A stretch of DNA of 64,000 nt from Panacagrimonas perspica (GCF_004364935.1 NZ_SOBT01000009.1:457994-521993), one strand, 5' to 3'. Numbered from the stretch's first letter, positions 8,683 through 17,967 are shown. A program made the numbers and translations. Notes: generated from the letters alone by a model not told the origin.

Positions 8683-9768
8683 TCAGGGCACCAACGGCGC
8701 CACCAGCGGTGAGGCCACGTCGTCGACGAACACCTTGAGGATCTGGAACTGCTTGGGCAGCAGCAGCCCGGTTGCGAACGCGTGATTGGTGACCAGCACG
8801 TTGCCCTTGCCGTCGAACGCCAGGTTTGCCGGCGCATCGAAAGGCTTGGTCAGCGACAGCAGCGGATTCTTGATACGCGCCACTTCCGAGCCGTCGGGGT
8901 TGAGCACCGAGATGCCCGAGCTGCCGGGCAGGGCCAGGGTCACGTAGAGCTTGCCCGAGGCGCCGAAGGCGATGCCGTCGGGACCTTCCGCGAGGATGTA
9001 GTTGTGGAAGATCTGCAGGTCGGTTGCCTTGGGCGCATCGACGACCGGCAAGGTGTAGATGCGTCCGATACCGAGCACGTCATTGGTCACCGAGATGAAG
9101 ATCTTCGTGCGATCGGGCGACAGGCGCAGCCCGTTGACGCCGATGTAGGGCCCGAACAGGCGGTAGTCGTGGAACCAGACTTTCGCCGGTCCGCCGCCGG
9201 CGGGAATGCGGAAGATCGTGGCCTGCATCGAATCGGTGACGTAGAGATTGCCGAGCTCGTCGAACGCAAGATCGTTCGGCAACGGCGGCGTCACGCCCGT
9301 GCTCGTCGTGCACTCGGCCTGGGGACCATCGGTCGGCAGGCAGGGATTGAGGTCGGGGATCGGCGGGCCGTAGGACGTCTGCACGCCGGTGGCGACGTCG
9401 AGGCGATACGGGCCGATCTGCGAATTGAGCACGTACAAACGGCCCTGGCCGTCGAAGGCGACACAGGAATTGGCGTGCTCGGCGCCGAGCACCTGTTCGC
9501 CCTGCGTCAGGAACGTGCGCGTGAGCTGGCCGCTGGTGGCGCTGTACTCCCAGACACGCGAGGCCTGGTTGTTGATCGACGTCCCCAGCGTGGCCGGGCC
9601 GGCGACGTAGACCCGGTCGCCCTTCACGGCGATGCCTTCCGGAAAGCCGGGCGCCGGCACCTGCGCCAGCACGCTGACGTCGCCGAACTGCGCGGCGCGG
9701 GAGGACACGGCCACGCCGATCAATCCGGCGGCAAGGACGAGGTGAACGGCGAAGCGGGCGATGGTCAT
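8683..9768 (-). CDS. secreted SMP-30/gluconolactonase-like beta-propeller protein
   Basis: The 361-residue protein starts with a Sec signal peptide (MTIARFAVHLVLAAGLIGVAVSS, cleavage after SRA-A near 26). Repeated blades follow with NHL/SMP-30 style motifs such as DGQGRLYVLNS, DELGNLYVTDS, GASGKLYVTLA and DGKGNVLVTNH. ATG 9768 is chosen from the signal peptide and an upstream GGAGAG. Relatives include gluconolactonases and sugar-binding propellers; the catalytic metal ligands cannot be assigned with confidence, so enzymatic activity is open. It is probably periplasmic and transcribed toward the WS/DGAT gene. Confidence 0.8.
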   Translation of the reverse strand: MTIARFAVHLVLAAGLIGVAVSSRAAQFGDVSVLAQVPAPGFPEGIAVKGDRVYVAGPATLGTSINNQASRVWEYSATSGQLTRTFLTQGEQVLGAEHANSCVAFDGQGRLYVLNSQIGPYRLDVATGVQTSYGPPIPDLNPCLPTDGPQAECTTSTGVTPPLPNDLAFDELGNLYVTDSMQATIFRIPAGGGPAKVWFHDYRLFGPYIGVNGLRLSPDRTKIFISVTNDVLGIGRIYTLPVVDAPKATDLQIFHNYILAEGPDGIAFGASGKLYVTLALPGSSGISVLNPDGSEVARIKNPLLSLTKPFDAPANLAFDGKGNVLVTNHAFATGLLLPKQFQILKVFVDDVASPLVAPLVP

Positions 9769-9994
9769 GAGTCTCTCCACGGACGGGGCAGCCGGGCTGC
9801 GTTGATGTGAGGCCATGCTGGGCCGGGCCCGTGTCCGCATCAGTTCCGGTTTCTGAAATCTGATGTCCGTTCCGTTTCGGCCCCGCAGGGGACCGTCTGT
9901 CGTATGACAGTCCCGCGAGGTGACATCGCGGAAAAAAAGTCGCTACGTTCCGCGGCCTTTCACTCAACCGTCACGGGATCGCAAAAAACCTGTC

Positions 9995-10900
9995 ATGGAA
10001 ATGTGTTGGTCCGCCGGCAGCGCCTGCGTCAATGGTCTGCAACTCCACTGGGAAGAAACCGGGCCGGCACGCGGCGAGCCGTTGCTGCTGCTGATGGGCC
10101 TGGGTGGACAGTTGATCCACTGGCCCGACGCGCTGGCCGCCGACTTGGTGCAGCGCGGCTTCCGCGTGATCCGCTTCGACAACCGCGACAGCGGCTTGTC
10201 CGGAACCGCGGATCGCGGCGTGACGTTCAGCGTGGCGCGCGACTGGCTACGCTCGCGCTTCGGAAAATCCACGCGCGCCAACTACACGCTGCACGACATG
10301 GCCGCCGACAGCGTCGGCCTGCTCGACACGCTGGGCATCGAACGCGCTCACCTGGTCGGTGCATCGATGGGCGGCATGATCGCTCAGATCGCTGCCGGCA
10401 CTCATCCGCGCCGCGTGAAGAGCCTGACCTCGATCATGTCGAGCACCAATCATCCGAAGCTGCCGTCCGCGCGATTCGACGTGCTGTTGCGGATGGCCGG
10501 CCTCGGCTCGCGGCCGAAGACACGCGAGCAGGTGATCCAGCGCTCGGTGCAGATGCTGCGGCGGGTCGGCAGTCCGGGGTTCCACACGCCGATCGAATAC
10601 CGCATGCGCCTCGCCGGACGCGCCTACGACCGCGCGTTCCGTCCCGATGGACATGCGCGCCAGACGCACGCGATCCTGGCCACCGGCAGCTTCGAATCGC
10701 TGTTGCCGAACATCGTGGCGCCAACGCAGGTGATCCATGGGCTGTCCGATCCGCTGCTGCGGCCGGCCTGCGGCCGGCGCAGCGCGCACCTGATCCGCGG
10801 CGCGAAGCTCGAGCTGATTCCGGGCATGGGCCACGACCTGGCGCCGGCGCTGATGCCGCGCTGGGCGGAGCTGGTGGCGGCTAACGCGGCACGGGCCTGA
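9995..10900 (+). CDS. alpha/beta hydrolase (paralog of the gene at 3142)
   Basis: The 301-residue alpha/beta hydrolase has nucleophile motif GASMGG, an acid in HGLSDPLL and a histidine in GMGHDLAP. It aligns along its whole length with the hydrolase at 3142-4083, so the two are duplicates about 6 kb apart flanking the ABC exporter and WS/DGAT genes. ATG 9995 (MEMCWSAG) matches the start of the paralog better than the upstream GTG at 9920. No clear Shine-Dalgarno precedes it. A +1-frame arginine-rich open frame over the same DNA is an artefact of high GC. The substrate is unknown. Confidence 0.88.
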   Translation: MEMCWSAGSACVNGLQLHWEETGPARGEPLLLLMGLGGQLIHWPDALAADLVQRGFRVIRFDNRDSGLSGTADRGVTFSVARDWLRSRFGKSTRANYTLHDMAADSVGLLDTLGIERAHLVGASMGGMIAQIAAGTHPRRVKSLTSIMSSTNHPKLPSARFDVLLRMAGLGSRPKTREQVIQRSVQMLRRVGSPGFHTPIEYRMRLAGRAYDRAFRPDGHARQTHAILATGSFESLLPNIVAPTQVIHGLSDPLLRPACGRRSAHLIRGAKLELIPGMGHDLAPALMPRWAELVAANAARA

Positions 10901-10902
10901 AC

Positions 10903-10929
10903 CGTAGCCCGGGTGAAACCCGGGCCACG
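10903..10929. repeat. short copy of the GTAGCCCGGG repeat
   Basis: CGTAGCCCGGG (10903-10913) and CCCGGGCCACG (10919-10929) form one hairpin around TGAAA. This is a half-length version of the elements at 4080, 7061 and 24663. It sits between the convergent hydrolase and histidine phosphatase genes. Confidence 0.75.
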
Positions 10930-10932
10930 GAG

Positions 10933-11604
10933 TCAGACCCTTGTCAGCAGTCCGTCCGGCAGGAAGCTAGCGACGTTGAAACTCACCAGCGAGGGCGCGC
11001 GACCGTCGGCGAACACCAGCTCGGTCAGCGAGCCGTTGTAGATCGCGTGCATCAGCGGCGCAACGCTGGCATCCGCCAGACCGAGCACTTCCGCCATCAC
11101 CGCGGCGACGACACCGCCGGAGGTCACGGCCAGAACGGACTGACCCGCCGGGACCGACGCCGTCGCACGGCCCAGCCATTCGGCGACGACGCGGCGGAAT
11201 TCGCGGACATGCGGCACGCCGTCGATGTCGACCTGCGCCTCGGCCCAGGCGGTGATCTCCTGCGCGTAGTAGCGCGCCGCCTCCTTGCCCCGCACCGCAC
11301 CCTCGCCACGCAGCTTGACGCCGCGCCGCTCGGCCGACGCCAGAATCTGCTGGCCCTCGGCGAACTCGTTGAGCGCGGGCTCCGCCTCGCCCTGCCAATC
11401 CACGCCGAGCGGCTCGAGCGCATGACGCGCCGTCAACCGGTGCCGGTCGCGCGGACCGATCCACAGGCGATCGAAGCGACGGCCGCGCGAGGCGAAGTGC
11501 TCGCCGACGAGAATCGCCTGCTCGCGTCCGCGATCGGACAGCGCGTCGTAGCGATCCGCGCCAAACGAGGCCTGGCCGTGGCGCAACAGGGTCAGCGTGC
11601 TCAT
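10933..11604 (-). CDS. histidine phosphatase superfamily protein
   Basis: The 223-residue protein begins with the phospho-acceptor motif LLRHGQA and keeps the following arginine region (GPRDRHRLTA) and an acidic NEFAEG stretch, placing it in the phosphoglycerate mutase/SixA-like superfamily. The second catalytic histidine normally found in an S/T-H-G-G motif reads VTSGGVV here, with serine in its place, so the catalytic pocket may be altered. It is cytoplasmic and divergent from the TlpA-like gene. The substrate (small phosphate ester or phosphohistidine) cannot be inferred. Confidence 0.85.
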   Translation of the reverse strand: MSTLTLLRHGQASFGADRYDALSDRGREQAILVGEHFASRGRRFDRLWIGPRDRHRLTARHALEPLGVDWQGEAEPALNEFAEGQQILASAERRGVKLRGEGAVRGKEAARYYAQEITAWAEAQVDIDGVPHVREFRRVVAEWLGRATASVPAGQSVLAVTSGGVVAAVMAEVLGLADASVAPLMHAIYNGSLTELVFADGRAPSLVSFNVASFLPDGLLTRV

Positions 11605-11740
11605 CCGTCAATATTGTCCATTGTCGAAAAGGGAAAGGCGGCGCCGCAGGTCCCGGCGCCCGGTGGACGACATCGCCCTTTCGGAACACCCGCGCGCGGG
11701 TTAGGTTTCGAATCCGATTTTCGCCGCCTTCGTCCGCTAG

Positions 11741-12307
11741 ATGCGACTGTCCCTCGTCCTGCTCCGCCCTGCCCTGCTGACGCTCCTGTTCGCGCTGCCG
11801 ACCCTGGCGAGCGCGCAGGCCCCCGACAAGGGTGAGCTGCTGCCCTTCGGTTCGGAGGCGCCGGAGATCGCCGGCCTGATCCTCAACGGCGCGCCCGGCA
11901 CGAAACTCTCGCAGTTCCGCGGCAAGGTCGTGGCCGTGGATTTCTGGGCGACGTGGTGCACGCCCTGCCTGCTGTCGATCCCCGAGCTCGATCGCGTGCG
12001 CAATGAGTTGCGGGAAGAGGGCTACGGCGACCGTTTCGAGATCGTCAGCGTGAACGTCGACGACGACATTCCGAAGGCGCGCAAATTCCTGGAACTCCAC
12101 CCGGTGGGTTATCCGGTGATCGGCGACCCGATCGGCATCGCGATGAAGCGTTTCGGGCCCTGGAAGCTGCCCGCGACCTTCCTGCTGACGCCGGAAGGCA
12201 AGGTGCACATGATCTGGCTCGGCTACGCCGATTACTTCCCGAGTGACATCAAGAAGCTGACGCTGGAGCTGCTGAGCCAGACGGCGCCGGCGCCAGCCGC
12301 GCGCTGA
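11741..12307 (+). CDS. TlpA/ResA-like secreted thioredoxin
   Basis: The 188-residue protein has a Sec signal peptide (MRLSLVLLRPALLTLLFALP, cleavage near ASA-QA at 25-27) and a thioredoxin fold with the redox motif WCTPC, a following alpha helix and the cis-proline in LPATFLL. The insertion around VNVDDDIPKARKFL is typical of TlpA/ResA proteins. It would act in the periplasm as a thiol reductant, for example for cytochrome c maturation or copper delivery. No cytochrome genes are adjacent. It is divergently transcribed from the histidine phosphatase and convergent with fabH. Confidence 0.9.
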   Translation: MRLSLVLLRPALLTLLFALPTLASAQAPDKGELLPFGSEAPEIAGLILNGAPGTKLSQFRGKVVAVDFWATWCTPCLLSIPELDRVRNELREEGYGDRFEIVSVNVDDDIPKARKFLELHPVGYPVIGDPIGIAMKRFGPWKLPATFLLTPEGKVHMIWLGYADYFPSDIKKLTLELLSQTAPAPAAR

Positions 12308-12355
12308 AGGCGCCGCGGTTGGGCGGCGGCGCGCACCTCCTCCGCGCCGCGCCGG

Positions 12356-13315
12356 CTACCAGCGCAGCAGCGCCGAACCCCAGGTCATGCCGCCGCCGAC
12401 GGCCTCCAGCATCACCAGATGGCCGGGCTGGATGCGCCCGTCGCGGACCGCGAGGTCCAGCGCCAGCGGCACGGAGGCCGCCGACGTGTTGCCCTGGTGT
12501 TCCAGCGTCGTGACGACGCGCTCCGGCGGCATGCCCAGCTTCTGCGCGGTCGCCAGGATGATGCGGATGTTGGCCTGGTGCGGCACCAGCCAGTCGATGT
12601 CGCTGCCCTTGATGCCGTTGTGCTCGAGCGTCTCGCGGCACACCTGATCGAGCGCCCGGACGGCGAAGCGGAACACCGCCTGCCCGTCCATCTGCACGAA
12701 CGGATGCCCCTGCTGCTCGCCGCCGTGAACGGTGCCGGGCACCGTCAGGATGTCGCCCTGATCGCCTTCGGCGTGCAGATGGGTGGACAGGATGCCGGGC
12801 GTCTCTGACGGCTTGAGCACGACGGCGCCCGCGCCGTCGCCGAACAGCACGCAGGTGCGGCGGTCGTTCCAGTCGAGCAGGCGCGAGAACACTTCGGCCC
12901 CGACGACGAGCGCGCACTTGTTCTGTCCGCTGGCGACGAACTTGTCGGCCACGGCCAGCGCGTAGACGAATCCGGTGCAGACGGCCTGGACGTCGAACGC
13001 CGCGCCCCGCTTGACGCCCAGCTTGCGCTGCAGGATGCAGGCGCTGGAGGGGAAGACGATATCCGGCGTCGTCGTCGCCACGACGATCAGGTCGATGTCG
13101 GCCGCGGTGACGCCGGCCATCTCCATCGCCTTCAGCGAGGCCTGCAGTGCGAGGTCCGAGGTCTGTTCGCCCTGCGCCGCCACGCGGCGGCTGCGGATGC
13201 CGGTGCGCTGGAAGATCCACTCGTCCGACGTCTCGATGCGGCTCTCGAGATCCTGGTTGGTGACGACGCGGGCCGGCAGGTAACTGCCGACGCCGACGAT
13301 GCGCGAATAACTCAT
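12356..13315 (-). CDS. fabH: 3-oxoacyl-ACP synthase III (KAS III)
   Basis: The 319-residue protein has the Cys-His-Asn triad of [22 protein letters not shown] (the ACP-binding QANIRI region) and [10 protein letters not shown]. It condenses acetyl- or other acyl-CoA with malonyl-ACP to start fatty-acid synthesis. ATG 13315 ([14 protein letters not shown]) is the family start. It stands alone: no plsX, fabD, fabG or acpP nearby, so it may be a second KAS III with different primer preference rather than the housekeeping copy. It is divergent from the cupin gene. Confidence 0.9.
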   Translation of the reverse strand: MSYSRIVGVGSYLPARVVTNQDLESRIETSDEWIFQRTGIRSRRVAAQGEQTSDLALQASLKAMEMAGVTAADIDLIVVATTTPDIVFPSSACILQRKLGVKRGAAFDVQAVCTGFVYALAVADKFVASGQNKCALVVGAEVFSRLLDWNDRRTCVLFGDGAGAVVLKPSETPGILSTHLHAEGDQGDILTVPGTVHGGEQQGHPFVQMDGQAVFRFAVRALDQVCRETLEHNGIKGSDIDWLVPHQANIRIILATAQKLGMPPERVVTTLEHQGNTSAASVPLALDLAVRDGRIQPGHLVMLEAVGGGMTWGSALLRW

Positions 13316-13401
13316 GAGGTGCGGCTGTCCTGGCGTACCGGATAGGGGGAGCAACGTACGGCCTATAGTGTCGGGCATCGGCCCGCTCGAGGACACACCC
13401 G

Positions 13402-13851
13402 GTGCACGCACGAATAGTCTGCCTGTGCGTTTTGCTGCTGGCCCAGGAGGCCGCGCGGGCGGCATCGCCGATCCCGGAAGGGACGATCCAGGTCGATGGC
13501 GCGGACCTGGTCTGGAGACCGGGGCCGGCGACGATGCCGGCCGGCGTCGAAACCGTCGTACTGGAGGGCGACCCGCGTCAGGCGGGGATCTTCACGTTGC
13601 GCCTGCGAGCGCCCGCCGGGACGCGCCTTGCGCCGCACACCCACCCGCAACCGGAACGGGTGACCGTCCTTCAGGGGGCCATCGGGGTCGGCTTCGGCCG
13701 CCACTTCGAACCGGGCTCGCTGAGGGTCTTCCGGGCAGGCGACTATTACGTGAATCCGCCGGGAGCTGCCCACTTCGCCAGCTTCGTCGAAGACACTGTG
13801 CTGCAAGTCACCGGACAGGGGCCGTGGGGCGTGGATTTCCTGCCGCCCTAG
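13402..13851 (+). CDS. secreted cupin-domain protein
   Basis: The 149-residue protein starts at GTG 13402 with a short signal peptide (residues 1-20, ending near ARAAS). One cupin barrel follows, with the metal-binding motif 1 HTHPQPERV (two His and a Glu) and motif 2 PGAAHF. It is most likely a small periplasmic metal-binding cupin. No catalytic assignment is possible. It is transcribed away from fabH and lies 78 bp upstream of pilB; nothing links it functionally to pili. Confidence 0.8.
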   Translation: MHARIVCLCVLLLAQEAARAASPIPEGTIQVDGADLVWRPGPATMPAGVETVVLEGDPRQAGIFTLRLRAPAGTRLAPHTHPQPERVTVLQGAIGVGFGRHFEPGSLRVFRAGDYYVNPPGAAHFASFVEDTVLQVTGQGPWGVDFLPP

Positions 13852-13929
13852 CCGCTGCCGGGTTTCAGAGACCGTCGATTTTTGGCGTACTCTGGTCGCC
13901 CCGCCACCGGACCCACACCGCATCGAGCG

Positions 13930-15678
13930 ATGGCCATCAATCCGCAAGGCGCCAACCCGGCGCAGTCCCCGTCTGTCTTCCTGGGAGGACTCGCACGCCG
14001 ACTGGTCGCGGACAGCCTGATCACCGAAGAACAGGCGCGCGACCTGCAGGCCAAGGCCCTGCGCACCGGAGCGCCGCTGGTCACCGTGCTCGTCGAGGGC
14101 AAGAGCGTCCCGGCTGCGCGACTCGCCGATGCGGCCAGCCAGGAATTCGGTGTGCCGCTGATGGATCTGGCGGCGTTCAACATCGACAACGCGGTGGTCA
14201 ACGAGGTCGGCGAGAAGCTGCTGCGCAAATGCCACGCGCTGCCCCTGTTCAAGCGCGGCCGCAAGCTCTTCCTCGGCGTCTCGGATCCGACGAACCTGCA
14301 GGCGCTCGACGAGATCAAGTTCGCGACGGGCTTGACCACCGAAGCGATCCTGGTCGAAGAGGACAAGCTCGCCAAGGCCATCGATGCGGCCGCCTCGCAG
14401 ATGGAGAGCAACTCGCTGAGCCTGGGCAGCGAAGAGGAGCTGGCCAATCTCGAAGTCGTCGACACCGACCTCGAGGGCGGCGGGGAGGTCACGAAGAACG
14501 ATGCGGACGACGCTCCGATCGTGAAGTTCGTGAACAAGCTGATGGTCGATGCGATCAACCAGGGCGCTTCGGACATCCACTTCGAGCCGTACGAGAAGGT
14601 CTTCCGCATCCGTTATCGCAAGGACGGCGAACTGAAGATCGTCGCCAGCCCGCCGCAGCAGCTGGCAGTGCGCATCTCGGCCCGCGTGAAAGTCATGAGC
14701 CGCCTGGATCTGGCGGAGCGGCGCGTCCCGCAGGACGGCCGCATCAAGCTGCAGGTCTCGCGCAACAAGTCGATCGACTTTCGTGTCAGCACCTGCCCGA
14801 CGCTGTGGGGCGAAAAGATCGTCTGCCGTATTCTCGATGCCAGCCAGGCCAAGATGGGCATCGACGCGCTCGGCTACGAGCCGGAGCAGAAGGCGGCCTA
14901 CCTCAATGCGCTCGAAAAGCCGCAGGGCATGATCCTGGTGACGGGTCCGACCGGCTCGGGCAAGACGGTGTCGCTGTACACCGGCCTGAACATCCTCAAT
15001 ACCGAGGACATCAACATCTCGACCGCCGAGGATCCGGCGGAAATCAACCTGCAGGGCATCAACCAGGTCAACGTGAACCCGCGCGTGGGCCTCACGTTCG
15101 CGGCAGCCCTGAAAGCCTTTTTGCGACAGGATCCCGACGTCATCATGGTCGGCGAAATTCGCGATCTGGAAACGGCCGAAATCGCGATCAAGGCGGCACA
15201 GACGGGGCATCTGGTGCTGTCGACGCTGCACACCAACGACGCGCCGCAAACCATCGTGCGCCTGATGAACATGGGAGTGCCGGCCTACAACCTGGCGTCC
15301 ACGCTGACATTGATCATCGCGCAGCGCCTGGCGCGCAAGCTCTGCCAGCACTGCAAGAAGCCGACGGAGATCCCGCGTCCGGAACTGATCAAGGAAGGTT
15401 TCAAGCCGGAGGAAGTCGACGCACCCGGGTTCAAGATCTTCAAGGCGGTCGGCTGCGATTCCTGCGACCGCGGCTACAAGGGTCGTACCGGCATCTATGA
15501 GGTCATGCCGTTCTCCGAGGCCATGGGCCGGATCCTGATGGAGGGCGGCAGCGCGATGGAACTGGCCGACCAGGCCCGCAAGGAAGGCATCAGCGATCTG
15601 CGCGCCTCGGCGCTGCTGAAGGTGAAGAATGGCGCCATCGATCTGCTCGAAGCCAACCGTGTGACGATGGCCGATTGA
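13930..15678 (+). CDS. pilB: type IV pilus extension ATPase PilB
   Basis: The 582-residue hexameric ATPase drives pilus assembly at the inner membrane. An N-terminal MshEN-type domain (about 10-150) is followed by the GspE core: Walker A GPTGSGKT at 339-346, Asp box, Walker B VGEIRDLETAEIA, His box STLHTNDAP, and a zinc-binding tetracysteine (C472, C475, C509, C512). ATG 13930 (MAINPQGANP) is chosen; the longer TTG start at 13882 adds an unlikely N-terminus. It is followed by pilC and pilD in the usual order. No pilin gene lies in the window. Confidence 0.97.
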   Translation: MAINPQGANPAQSPSVFLGGLARRLVADSLITEEQARDLQAKALRTGAPLVTVLVEGKSVPAARLADAASQEFGVPLMDLAAFNIDNAVVNEVGEKLLRKCHALPLFKRGRKLFLGVSDPTNLQALDEIKFATGLTTEAILVEEDKLAKAIDAAASQMESNSLSLGSEEELANLEVVDTDLEGGGEVTKNDADDAPIVKFVNKLMVDAINQGASDIHFEPYEKVFRIRYRKDGELKIVASPPQQLAVRISARVKVMSRLDLAERRVPQDGRIKLQVSRNKSIDFRVSTCPTLWGEKIVCRILDASQAKMGIDALGYEPEQKAAYLNALEKPQGMILVTGPTGSGKTVSLYTGLNILNTEDINISTAEDPAEINLQGINQVNVNPRVGLTFAAALKAFLRQDPDVIMVGEIRDLETAEIAIKAAQTGHLVLSTLHTNDAPQTIVRLMNMGVPAYNLASTLTLIIAQRLARKLCQHCKKPTEIPRPELIKEGFKPEEVDAPGFKIFKAVGCDSCDRGYKGRTGIYEVMPFSEAMGRILMEGGSAMELADQARKEGISDLRASALLKVKNGAIDLLEANRVTMAD

Positions 15679-15767
15679 GCTTCATCGCTGCTTCGTGTAC
15701 ATGAAGCACAGGGAAACACGGGCGTCCGCGGTCTAGGGACCCCATCCGGGAGTCAGGGAAACCGCGT

Positions 15768-16991
15768 ATGGCGCAGGCAGCCGTTGTAGTCGTCAAGGAA
15801 CACGAGTTCCAGTGGGAAGGGACCGACCGCAAGGGCGCGCGCGTCAAGGGCGTCACCCAGGGTCCCAACGAGAACGCGGTGCGCATGCAGTTGCGCCGAC
15901 AGGGCGTCAACCCCATCCGGGTTCGCAAGAACATCGTCCTGTTCAAGACCAAGCGCAAGATCACCAGCGGCGACATCTCGATCTTCAGCCGCCAGCTCGC
16001 GACGATGATGGCGGCCGGCGTACCCCTGGTGCAGTCGCTCGAGATCGTCGGCCGCGGCCACGAGAACCCGTCGATGAGCGAGCTCATCCTCGGCGTCAAG
16101 ACCAATATCGAATCCGGGCGCAGCCTCGCGGAGTCGCTCGCACAGTATCCCTTGCACTTCGACGACCTGTTCATTCATCTGGTCGATGCCGGCGAACGCT
16201 CGGGCACGCTCGAGACGCTGCTCGACAAGATCGCGACGTACAAGGAAAAGACCGAGAAGATCAAGAAGAAGGTCAAGAAGGCGCTGATCTATCCGTCCGC
16301 CGTCGTCTGCGTGGCCTTCATCGTCACCGGCATCATGCTGTACTTCGTGGTGCCCCAGTTCCAGTCGCTGTTCGAAGGGTTTGGCGCCGACCTGCCCGCG
16401 TTCACGATGATGGTGGTCCACCTGTCGCATTTCGTGCGCGACTTCTGGTGGCTGATGTTCGCCGTCATCGGCGGCAGCGTCTTCGCGTTCATCTATTTCA
16501 AGAAGCGATCCTTGAAGATGCGGCGTGCCATCGATCGCATCGGGCTCAAGTTCCCGGTGGTCGGTGACATCCTCTACAAGTCGGCCGTAGCGCGCTTCGC
16601 ACGCACACTGTCGACGATGTTCGCCGCCGGCGTTCCGCTGGTCGAAGCGCTGACTTCGGTGGCCAAGGCGTCCGGCAACATCGTGTTCGAGGACGCGATC
16701 AACGTGATGAAGGAGCAGGTCGCGTCCGGCCAGCAGCTTCAGCTCGCGATGCAGCAGTCGAACATCTTCCCGAACATGGCGGTGCAGATGGTGGCCATCG
16801 GCGAAGAATCGGGATCGCTCGACCAGATGTGCGCCAAGGTCGCCGATTTCTACGAGGACGAGGTCGACAACCTCGTCGACGCGCTCACCAGCCTGCTGGA
16901 GCCGATGATCATGGCGGTCCTTGGCGTGCTCGTCGGCGGCCTCGTGGTGGCGATGTATCTGCCCATCTTCAAGCTGGGCCAAGCGATCTGA
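15768..16991 (+). CDS. pilC: type IV pilus inner-membrane platform protein PilC
   Basis: The 407-residue polytopic protein has two T2SSF domains (about 70-195 and 275-395) with three membrane segments (roughly 170-195, 220-245 and 375-400). The repeated signatures ARQLATMMAAGVPLVQSLEI and ARTLSTMFAAGVPLVEALTS mark the two halves. It couples PilB to pilin polymerisation. It lies 89 bp after pilB, and an intrinsic terminator follows it. Confidence 0.97.
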   Translation: MAQAAVVVVKEHEFQWEGTDRKGARVKGVTQGPNENAVRMQLRRQGVNPIRVRKNIVLFKTKRKITSGDISIFSRQLATMMAAGVPLVQSLEIVGRGHENPSMSELILGVKTNIESGRSLAESLAQYPLHFDDLFIHLVDAGERSGTLETLLDKIATYKEKTEKIKKKVKKALIYPSAVVCVAFIVTGIMLYFVVPQFQSLFEGFGADLPAFTMMVVHLSHFVRDFWWLMFAVIGGSVFAFIYFKKRSLKMRRAIDRIGLKFPVVGDILYKSAVARFARTLSTMFAAGVPLVEALTSVAKASGNIVFEDAINVMKEQVASGQQLQLAMQQSNIFPNMAVQMVAIGEESGSLDQMCAKVADFYEDEVDNLVDALTSLLEPMIMAVLGVLVGGLVVAMYLPIFKLGQAI

Positions 16992-17051
16992 GATCGCGGC
17001 GCAGACGCGGTCTCAGATCGCTGTGATCTTCGCTTCGCTCATGACGTTCAA

Positions 17052-17090
17052 GCTCCGTATCCGCATTCGCGGATACGGAGCAGATTTTTC
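17052..17090 (+). terminator. intrinsic terminator directly in front of pilD
   Basis: A perfect 13-bp stem (GCTCCGTATCCGC, 17052-17064, complement at 17069-17081) with loop ATTC is followed by AGATTTTTC. It ends four bases before the pilD start codon, so it both ends the pilBC transcript and occupies the place where a pilD ribosome-binding site would be. Confidence 0.9.
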
Positions 17091-17094
17091 TTAA

Positions 17095-17967
17095 ATGCTC
17101 GAACTCCTTCAGACCAGCCCGACCACGCTGACGATCTGCGTCGCCCTGCTGGGTCTCTGCGTCGGCAGCTTCCTCAACGTGGTGGCGTACCGTCTGCCGA
17201 AGATGATCGAGCAGGATTTCCGGCGTGATGCCCGAGATTTCCTGCTGCTCCCGCCACGACCGGAACGCACGCCGCTTTCGCTGTCGTCGCCGCCTTCGAC
17301 CTGCCCCGTCTGCGGCTCGCGCATCAAGCCCTGGCACAACCTTCCCGTCATCGGCTGGCTGATGCTGCGCGGGCAGTGCGCATCGTGTTCGGCGAGGATT
17401 TCCGTGCAGTACCCGATCGTCGAACTGCTGACCGGCGTGTTTTCGGTGGCCTGCGTCTGGCGCTTCGGCTTTTCGCCGCAGCTCGCCGCCGCGCTGGTGA
17501 TGACCTGGTCGCTGATCGCGCTGGCGGTCACCGACCTGCACACGATGTACCTGCCGGACAACATCACGCTGCCGCTGCTCTGGCTCGGGCTGCTGCTGAG
17601 CTTCAAACCCGTGTTCGCCGATCCGTCTTCGGCCATCGCCGGGGCCGCCGCCGGCTACCTGCTGCTCTGGGGCATCTTCTGGGCGTTCAAGCTGGCCACC
17701 GGCAAGGAAGGCATGGGCTATGGTGACTTCAAGCTGATGGGCGCGCTCGGCGCCTGGTTCGGCTGGCAGTTGTTGCCGCAGATCGTGCTGTTGTCGGCCG
17801 TGGTCGGAGCGGCCGTGGGCATCACGCTGATGGCCGCGAGAAAAGTCGAGTGGTCGTCCCGCATTCCGTTCGGCCCCTACATCGCGGGCGCCGGCTGGAT
17901 CGCGATGATCTGGGGTGAGGAGATCAACCGCACCTACCTTGGCCTCGCCATGGGCTCGGGCGGCTGA
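17095..17967 (+). CDS. pilD: prepilin peptidase / N-methyltransferase PilD
   Basis: The 290-residue polytopic aspartic peptidase cleaves and N-methylates type IV prepilins. The N-terminal motif GLCVGSFLNVV and the zinc tetracysteine C70, C73, C95, C98 belong to the methyltransferase part. The catalytic aspartates are D147 (TDLHTMYLPD) and D211 (GYGDFK). About seven to eight membrane helices are visible. ATG 17095 matches the family start, but no Shine-Dalgarno precedes it; the preceding bases are the T tract of a terminator. Its stop overlaps coaE by one base. Confidence 0.96.
   Translation: MLELLQTSPTTLTICVALLGLCVGSFLNVVAYRLPKMIEQDFRRDARDFLLLPPRPERTPLSLSSPPSTCPVCGSRIKPWHNLPVIGWLMLRGQCASCSARISVQYPIVELLTGVFSVACVWRFGFSPQLAAALVMTWSLIALAVTDLHTMYLPDNITLPLLWLGLLLSFKPVFADPSSAIAGAAAGYLLLWGIFWAFKLATGKEGMGYGDFKLMGALGAWFGWQLLPQIVLLSAVVGAAVGITLMAARKVEWSSRIPFGPYIAGAGWIAMIWGEEINRTYLGLAMGSGG

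Noticed and set aside
9904-10884. Long plus-strand open frame over the second alpha/beta hydrolase
   Set aside because: Its translation is extremely arginine- and proline-rich with no motifs; the hydrolase in the other frame has a complete catalytic triad.
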